Shown here one piece after another: positions 34,301 to 43,737 of a stretch of 64,000 nt of DNA. Each line of letters begins with the position of its first letter. Within the stretch, counting starts at the first letter, position 1. Both the position numbers and the translations under genes were made by a program. This DNA comes from Polymyxa betae (Eukaryota > Endomyxa > Phytomyxea > Plasmodiophorida > Plasmodiophoridae). The DNA lies in the NCBI GenBank assembly GCA_003693705.1, contig RBZT01000500.1, positions 62,001-126,000 on the forward strand, written 5' to 3'. The notes below the pieces were generated by a model, which did not search any database, was not told the DNA's origin, and was given only the letters and a program-made list of their open reading frames with translations.

Positions 34301-35120
34301 ATTAGGGAAGATCTGCTCATGGGTGATAATGTGGAGGTTAGGATGTGAGATATCCATCCATGATGGAATTTGCCCATTTGTGACGATAAAGACATTGCGA
34401 ACCCATGGAGCATACATCCATAGTGACCTCATTGAATACCTCAGTTCGTCATTATCTGCAGATACGTTCGTCAATAACGGTTAATGCCAACAATGGCAAG
34501 ATCTACGATGCGCCTCTGTTTTACAAACTAAAAAAATTACCTCTAAACCGATTCTGTCCATGCTTCGTATCGTCAGTTGCTTGGGGATTTGTAATACCGT
34601 TTTCGGTATCTTTCAGAGCTTGAGCTGCTTTCGATTCGGCCAGTTCGCCGTCTGAGAAGATTTTTAGCTGTTATGCTTCCACCGCAAGCGTCGAAGTTGT
34701 GACCTTCAGATCGGTATTTACTTATAGCATTAAGCAATCGTTGGTCTGAGCCATTGACCCAAGTATAAACAACATCGATATCTGGTGCACACAAATCGTT
34801 TTCATACGAGCGCCTTCCTATATTATTCCATGTATGACGACATGGAGAGCAGAACAGCGCCGAATATGAAACTGCATAAGCAAGCTCCTTTAGGGCATTT
34901 TCAAATATATAAGCTTCATCATACAGGATAGAGCCCAGAAAATGGTCTGGTAGCTGCAGACTATTGCAAGCCCACCCAACAGCATCAACACTGCTGACCC
35001 AAGCCGATTTCGCCATGCGGCTTCAACATAACGCCGTAAGTTCTGCGCCCAATCATCAACATGGTCGATCCATTCGATCGGCCCGGCGCTCTTCATCTCA
35101 GGGGCGGATACGACATCCAA
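31328..35120 (-). CDS. GNPTAB: UDP-GlcNAc:lysosomal-enzyme GlcNAc-1-phosphotransferase alpha/beta (Stealth family)
   Basis: Multi-exon. The 5' exons are 34925..35120, 34704..34871, 34541..34651, 34262..34455, 34099..34215, 33969..34046 and 33699..33888, then one starting at 33646; later exons are present but not all bounded. The enzyme starts the mannose-6-phosphate tag in the Golgi. In order: a cytosolic lead and signal anchor ([20 protein letters not shown]); Stealth CR1 [14 protein letters not shown]2 [20 protein letters not shown]...[10 protein letters not shown]3-like [14 protein letters not shown]; two LNR (Notch) modules ([28 protein letters not shown]); a Gln-rich linker; then [11 protein letters not shown] and the [13 protein letters not shown] block. 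An EF-hand follows ([12 protein letters not shown]), then KFICLNDDM and a C-terminal membrane segment. The whole animal architecture is kept, including the cytosolic end. Confidence 0.92.
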
Positions 35121-35759
35121 AAAGGTCGTCCAGGAAGGCGATCAGGATGGAACTGCAACAAAGCCCTTTGAAGAGATGAGGGGCCGATTACCCAACATGG
35201 CGAAGGTCGCGCCCCTCAGAGGTGATGTTACAGCAACATCGAGGGGTCCAGAAGCTGGGGTGGAGATCCATAGTAGGCTTGGGGCCTTGGGCCCATTCTT
35301 TAATCAGCTATGAAGACCGATAGGCAGAATCCTTGATGGCGTCCGTGTCTTGGTCGCTTATGGTGGGCGCTACGAAGTTTGATATAGCGATGTAGACTCG
35401 CATTCGGCTACACCGTTCGCATGTGTTGACAAGACTTTTACAGCGCTGAAGCTGTGCATAAAGATGATGAGTAAATACGTGATATAATTACCCTCAATCT
35501 CAGTTACTTGATTTCGAAATTTTTTCCAGCTTTTGACGCAGTTCTTGCCATAATTTCGTAAACGTTTTTTATTTAAGCTTGGCCTAAGTTTTATCACCGG
35601 TCGAACATAGCTGAACAGTCTGCTGCATGAATCGGCCTGCTCGCAAGTCTGATTCAGTTCGCTACTTCGCATTGTAGACTATCCTTTCTCTTCGTAGTGT
35701 TTCTGTTGACCTTCGCAGAATCATGCTGAATGCAATCGTATCATTTTATTGAACCAAAA
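35121..35759. other. Intergenic, GNPTAB upstream region
   Basis: A 100-codon minus-strand frame at 35370-35672 shows no recognisable features and is not called. The sequence just upstream of 35120 is GC-richer than average. No RNA gene seen. Confidence 0.45.
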
Positions 35760-36225
35760 CCTCGCCTAGTCCGATAATTTCGGCACTGATGACTGATTCT
35801 GACTCAGCAGATCGGCTATTCCTTCCCACATCTGATCAATCCGGGATTGCAGCTCGACAACGGATTCTTGATCGCGATTGAGTCTTACTCTTCCTGCAGA
35901 CGCGCGATCTTTAAGATAGTCTCCAACGACGAGTGGCGTGATCGTTCTCGGTTTCGAGTTCAGTCGCATCTTGATATCGGGCATTTTCCAACCGCAACGA
36001 CAACCTCGACTTTGGCGAGCACATTGAACCCAGCTCGGCTAACTCTGGGGCCTTCAGCATTCCAGATTTCTGTGAACTATATACACGATCGACAAAGGTG
36101 AAGCAATTGGCATTCACTGCAACATTTTTCCGAAGGTTCAACGTAAACTACGCTTTTATAAGTTTGGTGTTTTGCATACGTATCCCGGTTGGACAAAGAA
36201 GCAAATTGTTAAGCATGCATCTGGC
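35760..36225 (-). pseudogene. Truncated, decayed copy of the ODAD1-like gene
   Basis: Read on the minus strand, about 36,062-35,766 aligns with the first ~100 codons of the gene at 20864. Both begin AATGCTGAAG and share the LENAR-x-QD, LETE and DQESxxELQSRIDQM...PKLS stretches and long runs such as GATCAAGAATCC. The copy has several small deletions that shift the frame and ends soon after PKLS with a stop. The similarity also covers about 150 bases upstream (to about 36,225), so flanking DNA was duplicated too. It is inverted relative to the intact gene and 15 kb away. Confidence 0.85.
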
Positions 36226-36437
36226 AAACCATGACGTCAACAGACGAGAATAAAAGACAAAAGACGCCGCTACTGACTGAATCCTCAGATTGTGATGTAT
36301 TGCTATTCTCGCGGGTTGTGATCATCTCTCAGCCATCACAATGCTCATCAAACTTATCGTCTGTCGGCCGTTTTAAGACTTAACAGGAACCTTAATTTGG
36401 CCGAGGGGGGAATGAAGCCTCCGAGCCACAATCTCGC

Positions 36438-36445
36438 TATAAAAG
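36438..36445 (+). promoter_or_regulatory. TATA box of the 36.5-kb gene
   Basis: TATAAAAG about 90 bases before the ATG at 36534. The related copy at 37.7 kb has a damaged version (CTAAAAAAGG) at the equivalent place. The other genes in the window do not show so clear a TATA box. Confidence 0.6.
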
Positions 36446-36533
36446 ACGCTGACATCCATCCAAAAGATCATTCAGCAATCATCATTACAAGCAGCACTTC
36501 AACTCTGCCAATTTAAAAAAAAACACTCAACAA

Positions 36534-37061
36534 ATGACAATCTGCCCTGCAACCATCATCACCAAATCCGCTATTGCTCAGCGTCGCATTGCATTGCGCG
36601 CGCAAGGACCTCCAAACGACAGCCTGCTACTAAATCTGCTGGCTGCTCAAACCGAACAAGAAAGGGAGTGGCGGGAGATGGACGCCAATATCCTTCGTGC
36701 CGAGTTCGAACGACATCTCGAACTTGAACAATCGCTAAAAGAAGCGATAAGTGCGGCCATCAATCTGGTCATCGACCAGGTATGCCTTCACCTGCCGAAC
36801 TCGGGCCCAACCTGCCTTTTAGTTCAGGGGCTCCAAATGGTCAGAGACACGGTCGTTGATCTGGCAAATGGCGACTCACCTGACGTCCTGTCTCTATCAT
36901 ATACAGCTTACCTGTATCTATATCATCTATTAAGATATGGAGCAGCTGGAAGAGACTTGACTGTGTGTAAGCAATTATGCCGTTACATACAGAGACGTGA
37001 AGTTCTGTTACATCCCATTTGCCAGCAACATCGCAATGGAGTCATCATTATCAATGAATGA
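36534..37061 (+). CDS. Small helical protein of a local duplicated family, unrecognised
   Basis: A single-exon frame of 175 residues starting MTICPATIITKSAIAQRRIA. It is mainly charged and Leu-rich, probably helical, with a Glu-rich stretch (residues about 40-65), then a more hydrophobic half (AYLYLYHLLRYG) and Cys residues near the end. No signal peptide or known domain. A GTATGCC...TTTTAG segment (43 bp from about 36,780) could be an intron but would change the frame; the decayed copy also reads on across this point, so I keep the unspliced form. A clear TATA box lies upstream, and a decayed paralogue follows 1.2 kb downstream. Confidence 0.5.
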   Translation: MTICPATIITKSAIAQRRIALRAQGPPNDSLLLNLLAAQTEQEREWREMDANILRAEFERHLELEQSLKEAISAAINLVIDQVCLHLPNSGPTCLLVQGLQMVRDTVVDLANGDSPDVLSLSYTAYLYLYHLLRYGAAGRDLTVCKQLCRYIQRREVLLHPICQQHRNGVIIINE

Positions 37062-37699
37062 TGTACAGCCATGAACGACTTGGGAGTGTAAGGCGTCAAA
37101 CCTATTCAATCGGACTCAATTCAAAAACTCACATCACAATCACCCAATCCAATAAACTGTAAACTATATGCATTATAAACATAGCGATGTGAACTCAGGT
37201 TCGCGAGTAGAGGCAACAATGTAATTCCAATTTAGCAACCATTGCTTGAATCAGTATGGAACAGTTGTAATAAAAATTGAAGAGTTGGATGCTTACTTCA
37301 TCCATTGGAGCTGACCTTGCTTTGAACTATCTCTCACAGACAAAAAGTGGCACCACGCCATTGCACAGAAATTGAGATCACTTCTTGGGGGTGGTTGGAA
37401 AGACCTATCTTGTAGCATGGATCAAGTTCACAGCTTTCTTCATTACAGAGCATCTTCTTCGGCATTTTTGCTGGAGTGGTGTAAGAACTTGTGGGTTGCG
37501 ATTGGTCAAAGAATTCGGTTTCGAATACCAGTCCGGTAGCGGTCAACGAAACTGACGAGAAATGAGCAAACTGATCTCACCACAATAAGCACCAACCGAA
37601 ATCTCCGATAATGATGGATTGCCATTCTCATTCTTAGTCATTCAAGATTATCAACTGTCGACCGTTCTAGCGTTCAACAGTTAACCGTAATTACGCAGT
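37062..37699. other. Spacer between duplicated gene copies
   Basis: No gene recognised; short ORFs only. From about 37,640 similarity to the region upstream of 36,440 begins (CAACTGTCGACCGTTCTA versus CGTCTGTCGGCCGTTTTA). Confidence 0.45.
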
Positions 37700-38900
37700 A
37701 AAGCCTCCGAGCCAAACCTCTCTAAAAAAGGAGCTGGCACCGAGAAGAACATTCAGCAATCATCATTACAATCAGCGAATCAACTTTGATACTTCTCTAA
37801 ACACCGACCACTTGACAATCGGTTCAACGCTTCGCTCAGAGTCAGATTTTACCAAAATAGTTGCCAATCAGTCCTCTCAGCATTCAGAGGTAGAGATGTT
37901 GCCGAATAATCTCTCTTGATTCTATCCTCTGCCTTTGGGTTGTCATTAAAAGAGACATGTCTAAGGTCTCTGTCTGTTGTGGATGTAATAGGCAAACAAC
38001 ACAAGAGTAGTGATCATCACCTACAAACTCACCAGTTGAAACGCTCTGAAATCGTCTCAGCTATGAGAGTAGCTTCTGATTAGAAAAATGCCAAGAGAGA
38101 TGAAGCGCTCTAAGATCATTTCGGCTATGAGAGTAGCTTCTGACTAGTTAAGTGCTAAGAAGATGGAGCTGATGGAGAGTATCTGAACTGTGTTCTCTCA
38201 GAGTCAAAGCTCTTAATGCCTCCACTCTACAGTCTTTGGAAGACTTCCTTGCTAAATGAGACTACCAAAGGCTTTAAAATCACCATTGGTCTTCCTTACT
38301 CAGGTAAGTTCCCTTCATCTGATCAGAAAATACTTTATTGCTGAGACGATCTCAGAGCGCTTATCTTTAAGTTTGTATACCGCGATGGTGTCTCAGCTAT
38401 GGCTTGGAATGGCATGGGTTGCTGGAAGATCAAATGCTCAGTGTTTGAAGATCAAAGACCAGCCTTCCATAGAGCTCAATGTTAAGAGAGACAAGTTGAG
38501 CTAGAGCAACAAGACGCTATTTAGCAACCGCTTCCCTGATGAGTCTGAGAACTCAGAGTGGCATACCTTTGCTCTGATGAGGAAAATCGTACTCCTCAAG
38601 TTAAGTAAGAATCATGTGCGAAGATGGCGGGAAATGGACACCCATATCTTCATTGCTGAGTTCAAAATGTTGAGCTCGGCCAATCGTCAATACAAGCGCT
38701 CAGAAGGGCCATCGATCTGGTCAGCGAACAGATAAGTCAGCTTCTGCACCCCCCAGGGCCGTATGTACATGCCCTTTGGTTTCAGGTCTCCTCATGGTCA
38801 GACTCCCCCTGGCCGATCTCGAGAAGGACGAGTCAGATTCCATACTGATGCCATCACATGCCGCCTATATATGATCTAATAAGATATGGTGCGGATGGAT
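37700..38900 (+). pseudogene. Decayed paralogue of the 36.5-kb gene
   Basis: Similarity to 36,415-37,060 in two blocks. The promoter/5' UTR block is at about 37,702-37,820 (GCCTCCGAGCCA, CATTCAGCAATCATCATTAC). The coding block is at about 38,620-38,900 (GATGGCGGGAAATGGACACC versus GTGGCGGGAGATGGACGCC, then shared AGCGCTMARAAG and CATCRATCTGGTC stretches). The two blocks are separated by ~800 bases that include a 64-bp tandem repeat, and the coding block has frameshifts and an early stop. So this is a broken copy with an insertion or expansion in the middle. Confidence 0.7.
38038..38165. repeat. 64-bp tandem repeat
   Basis: Two copies (38038-38101, 38102-38165) sharing CTATGAGAGTAGCTTCTGA and GCTCTRARATC; several substitutions apart. 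Confidence 0.85.
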
Positions 38901-39743
38901 GTTATGGCCGGGAGTTAATTGAGATGTGTCATTGCAATCAGGATGGAAAAATTCTTCCGATTCCCGTCAAACATCATCCGTTTGCATGTATCGCACAATG
39001 CTTTTCAAATTCAAATCGTTCAATCAGATAAACAATTCAATGACCCACTGTGAAATTGGCTTCCCGAAGAGAAGCAGCATTATATTTAGTGTTGCAATTC
39101 CATGTACGTGTATGGCAGATGAACCAAGAACTGGTGAAACAAAGACCTGTATGGAAACTGAATAGTGCATTCTCAAAAGATGCACCGACAAATGCAGACG
39201 CCAAATGAAATAGATATGCAAGACGAGTGACAAATTGAAAATACTTTATTGGTGGTTAACGAATAACGATTCAATTGAATCTGTAAAAAAGCCTTTCTGA
39301 GGTTCCATTTCTGTTTGCACTGTAATCTGATCTTGCGAATGGCGTGTTAAAGACCAAGCTCTCAATTCAATGTGGTGCCCTTCCTGCTGAGATGACATGG
39401 TTTCTCAAAAGGCATCGAGAGTGACAGCACTGAACAAAGCGAGTTTTACTTGATCAGATTCGCGAAAATCTGAAGTATCTCGGAAGTAAATCGCCAGCAA
39501 AAACGTCAGAGGTATGTCTAGCTGATATTATGGTGCATTAACGCATGCGGCAGACGAGGCTTTAGGCTTGGCAGCCGACGCCCAAATCCATTTACAAACA
39601 AGTGATTGATTGTCGCTGACGATCAAGATCGAATTGGATTCGACCAGTTTGCTGAGCGTGGACAGCGAGCGGCGCTGAGGATCAAGATCGGCATACAACC
39701 GAACCAATAATTTGTCTGGACTGAGCGCATGATCAAGCCTCTT
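38901..39743. other. Spacer, no gene recognised
   Basis: Two overlapping antisense frames at 39,000-39,230 have no recognisable features. No transposon ends seen. Confidence 0.4.
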
Positions 39744-39957
39744 TATGCAGCAGAGGCAAGGCTGCGCCGCGACACATGAAAACGGAGCCCATTACGAGTA
39801 TCATGACATGGTTTTGGGGCACCCCATGCCCCCAACATTAAAAATATAGCAGCACAGGCAAGGCTGCGCCGCTACACATGAAACGGAGCCCATTACTACT
39901 ATCATGACATGGTTTTGGGGCACCCCATGGCCCCATCATTAAAGATATTATCGGCAA
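39744..39957. repeat. 102-bp tandem duplication upstream of TUL1
   Basis: Copy 1 from about 39,754, copy 2 from about 39,856. They share AGGCAAGGCTGCGCCG, ACGGAGCCCATTAC and ATCATGACATGGTTTTGGGG. Copies are over 90% alike by eye. It ends about 55 bases before the TUL1 start. Confidence 0.9.
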
Positions 39958-40013
39958 GTACGCGCGCTGGCCAGACGCCTAAAAGCGTCATCATTGCCAT
40001 TCGTCCGTGACCC

Positions 40014-41932
40014 ATGGATCTGCGCCTGGCCTGGCTGCTGGGCGTCGCCATCGCTGTGGCCGCCAGCCCGACCCGACACGAGCCTGTCTTCCCAGCTCAT
40101 GTCGACGCCATCTACCATGGTCTATGGCAGGCCCCGGACTCGGTCGAGTATGGGCAGGTCTTTATGCAGATCATTGAAGACGACGATGGCTCGTCCACCA
40201 CGCCCTGGTCGATCGTCCGCGGCGGCTTGATTCTTCGCCAATCAGGTTGTCGTGGTCTCCTGCTTATTTTTCTGGCGATTAAACAATGATAGGCGGTGAT
40301 GATGACGCCTATCTGGGCCTGGATGGAATCTATACGAGCGAGACTGGCGCCTTATTGCTATACGCCAACATCCCTGATTGGAAGTCTCAACCTGAAGTGC
40401 TTAAAATCACCAGCAACAATCCCAATTCGACCACGACTGAATCCATGCAAGGTCGGTCGGCGCCTACTTCGCCGGCGTCTCTGATGACTTCAATAGGCCT
40501 GCAATATTCTGACATGTCATCTATCGAATCGTGTCAGGTTGCAATGCGCTTGAAAGCGCTGCCTCTCATTCGTTCGTCGCAGCTCTCGTTCGATCCGGTC
40601 ACGTTCGAAACCGTAAATCATTTGGGATGATCTCTGCCTGCAGCTAAATACTCATCAGATCTGGCGTCAAGGCTCGTCCAGTATGGATCGTATCACAATA
40701 TCGGGCGCCATGCAGAGTCCCAATTGTGGCTTCAATATCACGACGGCACTATCAACGGCCCGTTCGCCCGTCTTCGTCGACAGGGCATCGCGTTTCTCGC
40801 TGATGGCGTCGGCGGCCGCCATCGCCCAGATGCTAATGACGCTGAAACAGATTCAAAGCGCTCAACTTGGTCGGATATCTCTGGCGACCGTCGCCACATT
40901 GTCGCTGTTGGACGCGTATCTGGTTGGCGAACTGTAGAAACCCTAAAACCCTTCATCTAATCGACATTTAGTGTGTCGTGCATATCGGCGTCGGTATGAG
41001 AGTCCCGGATCTGTGGCTGTCGTTTGTCATCTTGACAATGATCGAATGTGGGCTCTAAATGGGGTTTTGGGGTCGCCTAACGTGTCTTTAGTTCTGTTGT
41101 TCTCGGTGTTCCAAGTTCGCCTCATGTTCATGATCTGGAAGGCGAACAATCGCGACCTGTTTGATCTGGCCAGCCTCGAAGAACGACGCCAGCTGATCAA
41201 CCGCCTTCATACGCGGCTGTTCGCATTCGTCCTTATCGGGCTATTCGGGATCTTCTTCACGATCAGGAACTACGAAATCTTGGTGACCGTAAGCGCACAA
41301 ACAGATTGAACAATAGCAGCCGTGCTGATTGCGATTCAGATCGCGCTGCATTCACCCTGGGTGCCTCAGATCGTTTTCAACGTGCAACACAACACCAACC
41401 GCGGTCTGCTGCCGAAATATGTTGCGGTGATGGCGTTCAGCAGGCTGCTACTGCCTCTGTATAAATTCGGTGATCCATCCAATTATATGGAGAACCCACT
41501 TGATTATACGGTATCGAGGTTCTGATTTCGCCTGCCAGTGTTCTCAGCGATTTTTTCAGTTCTGTTATTTATTGTTCGTCTGGGTGGCCATCCAGATCTC
41601 TGCACTTTACTTGCAAGATCGGCTCGGGCCAAGGTTCTTTATCCCGGCCGCGTTTAAGCCGGCTAAGTACGAATACTTCAGGCCGATTAATGTTGCAGAA
41701 TGTAATGAGCTCGATATTCGTTTGCTTCAGGGACTGACTCTTGGACGCAGCCGATGTTTGCGCCATTTGTATGATGGAAATTCTTGAGGACGTTGAATCG
41801 CAGGTGGTTCCGGACGAAGGCAACATCATGGTGACTCCCTGCTCACACAAATTTCACAGCGTCTGCTTGATAACGTGGATGGAGCAGAAGATGGAATGTC
41901 CCAATTGCAGGATGTCGCTGCCGCCGATATGA
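40014..41932 (+). CDS. TUL1: Transmembrane RING E3 ubiquitin ligase, TUL1/FLY type
   Basis: join(40014..40245, 40293..40612, 40659..40922, 40972..41047, 41092..41288, 41340..41510, 41560..41701, 41751..41932), 527 residues; removing a further 45-bp GT-AG segment (40452-40496) would give 512. A signal peptide (MDLRLAWLLGVAIAVAAS) is followed by a lumenal domain with YHGLWQ and SPNCGF. Several membrane segments follow, with LLDAYLCVVHIGVG and LHSPWVPQIVFNVQHN, then PLYKFGDPSNYMENP. The protein ends in a C3H2C3-type RING: CAICMMEI...CSHKFHSVCLITWM...CPNCR. This is the layout of yeast Tul1 (Dsc E3 complex of Golgi/endosome) and plant FLY1/2. The blocks LLDAYL-CVVH and RPINVAE-SDVCAIC are restored only by splicing. 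It converges with PIG-M, 60 bases away. Confidence 0.88.
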
Positions 41933-41992
41933 CGAACAACATTTCATTTCCGTCTATCTATGCAGATCGCTTTCACGTAAAGCTATAATATA

Positions 41993-43666
41993 TTAATCAG
42001 ACTTTATCGATTTACTATTCGGCGTCCATATCACGAGCTCGCCATTGCTGTCGAGACATGGTGTCAGACGATGATGCAGGATGATATCAACAAGGACCAG
42101 ACAGTTGGCCCAGAAGAACACCAGGCTTGAGAGCCAGACAAGGAAGAACACCGGCCTAAACATGATCAAGATCCAAACCGACCCGCTCCAAATGCTTACT
42201 GAGCCTGCATCTCAAGCTGATACGCCCAATACAACCAGAGGAGCTGGCCCGCAAACCAGGTTCCGATTAGGAATAGGCCGCGACGTATGGAGAGGCGTGT
42301 GGACGGCAACAGGAGCGGCATTAGGCTGAACAGGAGCGGATCAGCACAACAGCAATTGACTGAAAGTAGAACTACCTCCAATACCAGATGAAATACTGAG
42401 CTGTTGAAACCTGGAAACAGATCAGATGTGGATGGGACAGCGAACTCTCAATCAACCTTGTTGAACGTGACGAACAAGACGGTTTGGACGAAACAAGCGA
42501 ACGGAAGATCGGTGCCGAAGCGCAGCGCGGCGAACGCGACCGGCACCATTTGTGGCAGGAATGCGAGCAGCCCGCCCAACACCGATGATGGCGACATGAA
42601 GCTAATCGCGAACACAGGTCAGCACACCCGATGAGTCGACACCAGATGTCTCACCTCAAGTACATCGTGTAAAAGTAGGGCGAGAAATTATGGCGATTGT
42701 CGCGTCGTATCAGATGGTACAGATACGTCTCGTAGACAAACGTCCAACCATAGATGCGGTATAAAACAGCCAGTAGGCCCAGAAATACAGATGCCGAGAC
42801 GATGAAGAACACGAACCTCGCAGACCAGCGACTTTTCAGCCAACTCGACCGATGAACCGTATAGTTCGAGTTGAGGAACATCAAGATGGAGGACGAATAC
42901 ACAATCGGGTAGATCTTGAAATGGACCGCCAACCCGAACCTTGACAAACCGGATTCAGGTGCAGCCAGTAACGCGATGCTGGCCCTTGCGACTCACATGA
43001 TCGAACCCAGGATTAGATGATGGGTTAGGAATAGGTAGATAGTTAGGATCACCATGGCGCAGATCAAGACGTCGCCGTTCCCTGACGAAATGATACAGTT
43101 CGGCGATCATACAACAACAATCACGCGAACCTCTCGTTGAAACAGTGAATGACATTGGATTGAATAGCCAGACGCAGGCGCATAACAGCGCCGTCTGCTT
43201 AGGGACGCCTCTCAGCACGACCAGCTTCTCAATTAATCGCCCGACGAATAGGTCCAAAGCAGCAAACAAGACTTTGCCGAATGAGAAATGGACGATGTGG
43301 CATGGAATCAGAACGAACGCCCTACATTCGAACATGTCAACGATAAGAAACAGGACAGATTGAACCGAGGTCTAACAATAGTGGAGTATATCGATACGTA
43401 TGACGCAGGAATGGCGATTCACCATTCAGAACGTGTCGTGCTGCATCCATATAGACATAATAATCGACGTCGGTGAATGGGACTTCCACTAACCAGCAGG
43501 TTCATATCACAGCGAAGCAGTACTGAACCAATGGCCGCCTACAGTTGGCGTCCTGCCATTCGCCATACAGCAGGAATACAGCACGTAAAGCGGCGGCCAG
43601 CGTCCAGATCGCTGCCGATGACACCTTGCGACCAAGAATCGGTTCCATCGACACCGTCGTCGCCAT
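41993..43666 (-). CDS. PIGM: GPI mannosyltransferase 1 (PIG-M)
   Basis: Nine exons: complement(join(41993..42155, 42200..42325, 42376..42410, 42457..42601, 42655..42939, 42997..43081, 43131..43321, 43377..43488, 43543..43666)), 421 residues, all in phase. PIG-M adds the first mannose (alpha-1,4, from dolichol-phosphate-mannose) to GlcN-PI in the ER lumen. Signature blocks: [26 protein letters not shown] (the GT50 DxD), [99 protein letters not shown] 35-nt exon encodes most of the last. The C-terminal ~35 residues (ending [12 protein letters not shown]) are less conserved. Same pathway as PIG-O in this window. Confidence 0.95.
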
Positions 43667-43737
43667 CCCAAACCCGAGACTCTCAGGTCCGTGGTCGGCC
43701 GGTACTACCGCCTGATTTTGCAGGAAATGTTTATTTA

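Noticed and set aside
35370-35672. 100-codon minus-strand ORF between GNPTAB and the ODAD1 pseudogene
   Set aside because: No motif, no similarity to neighbours, no splice support; kept as intergenic.
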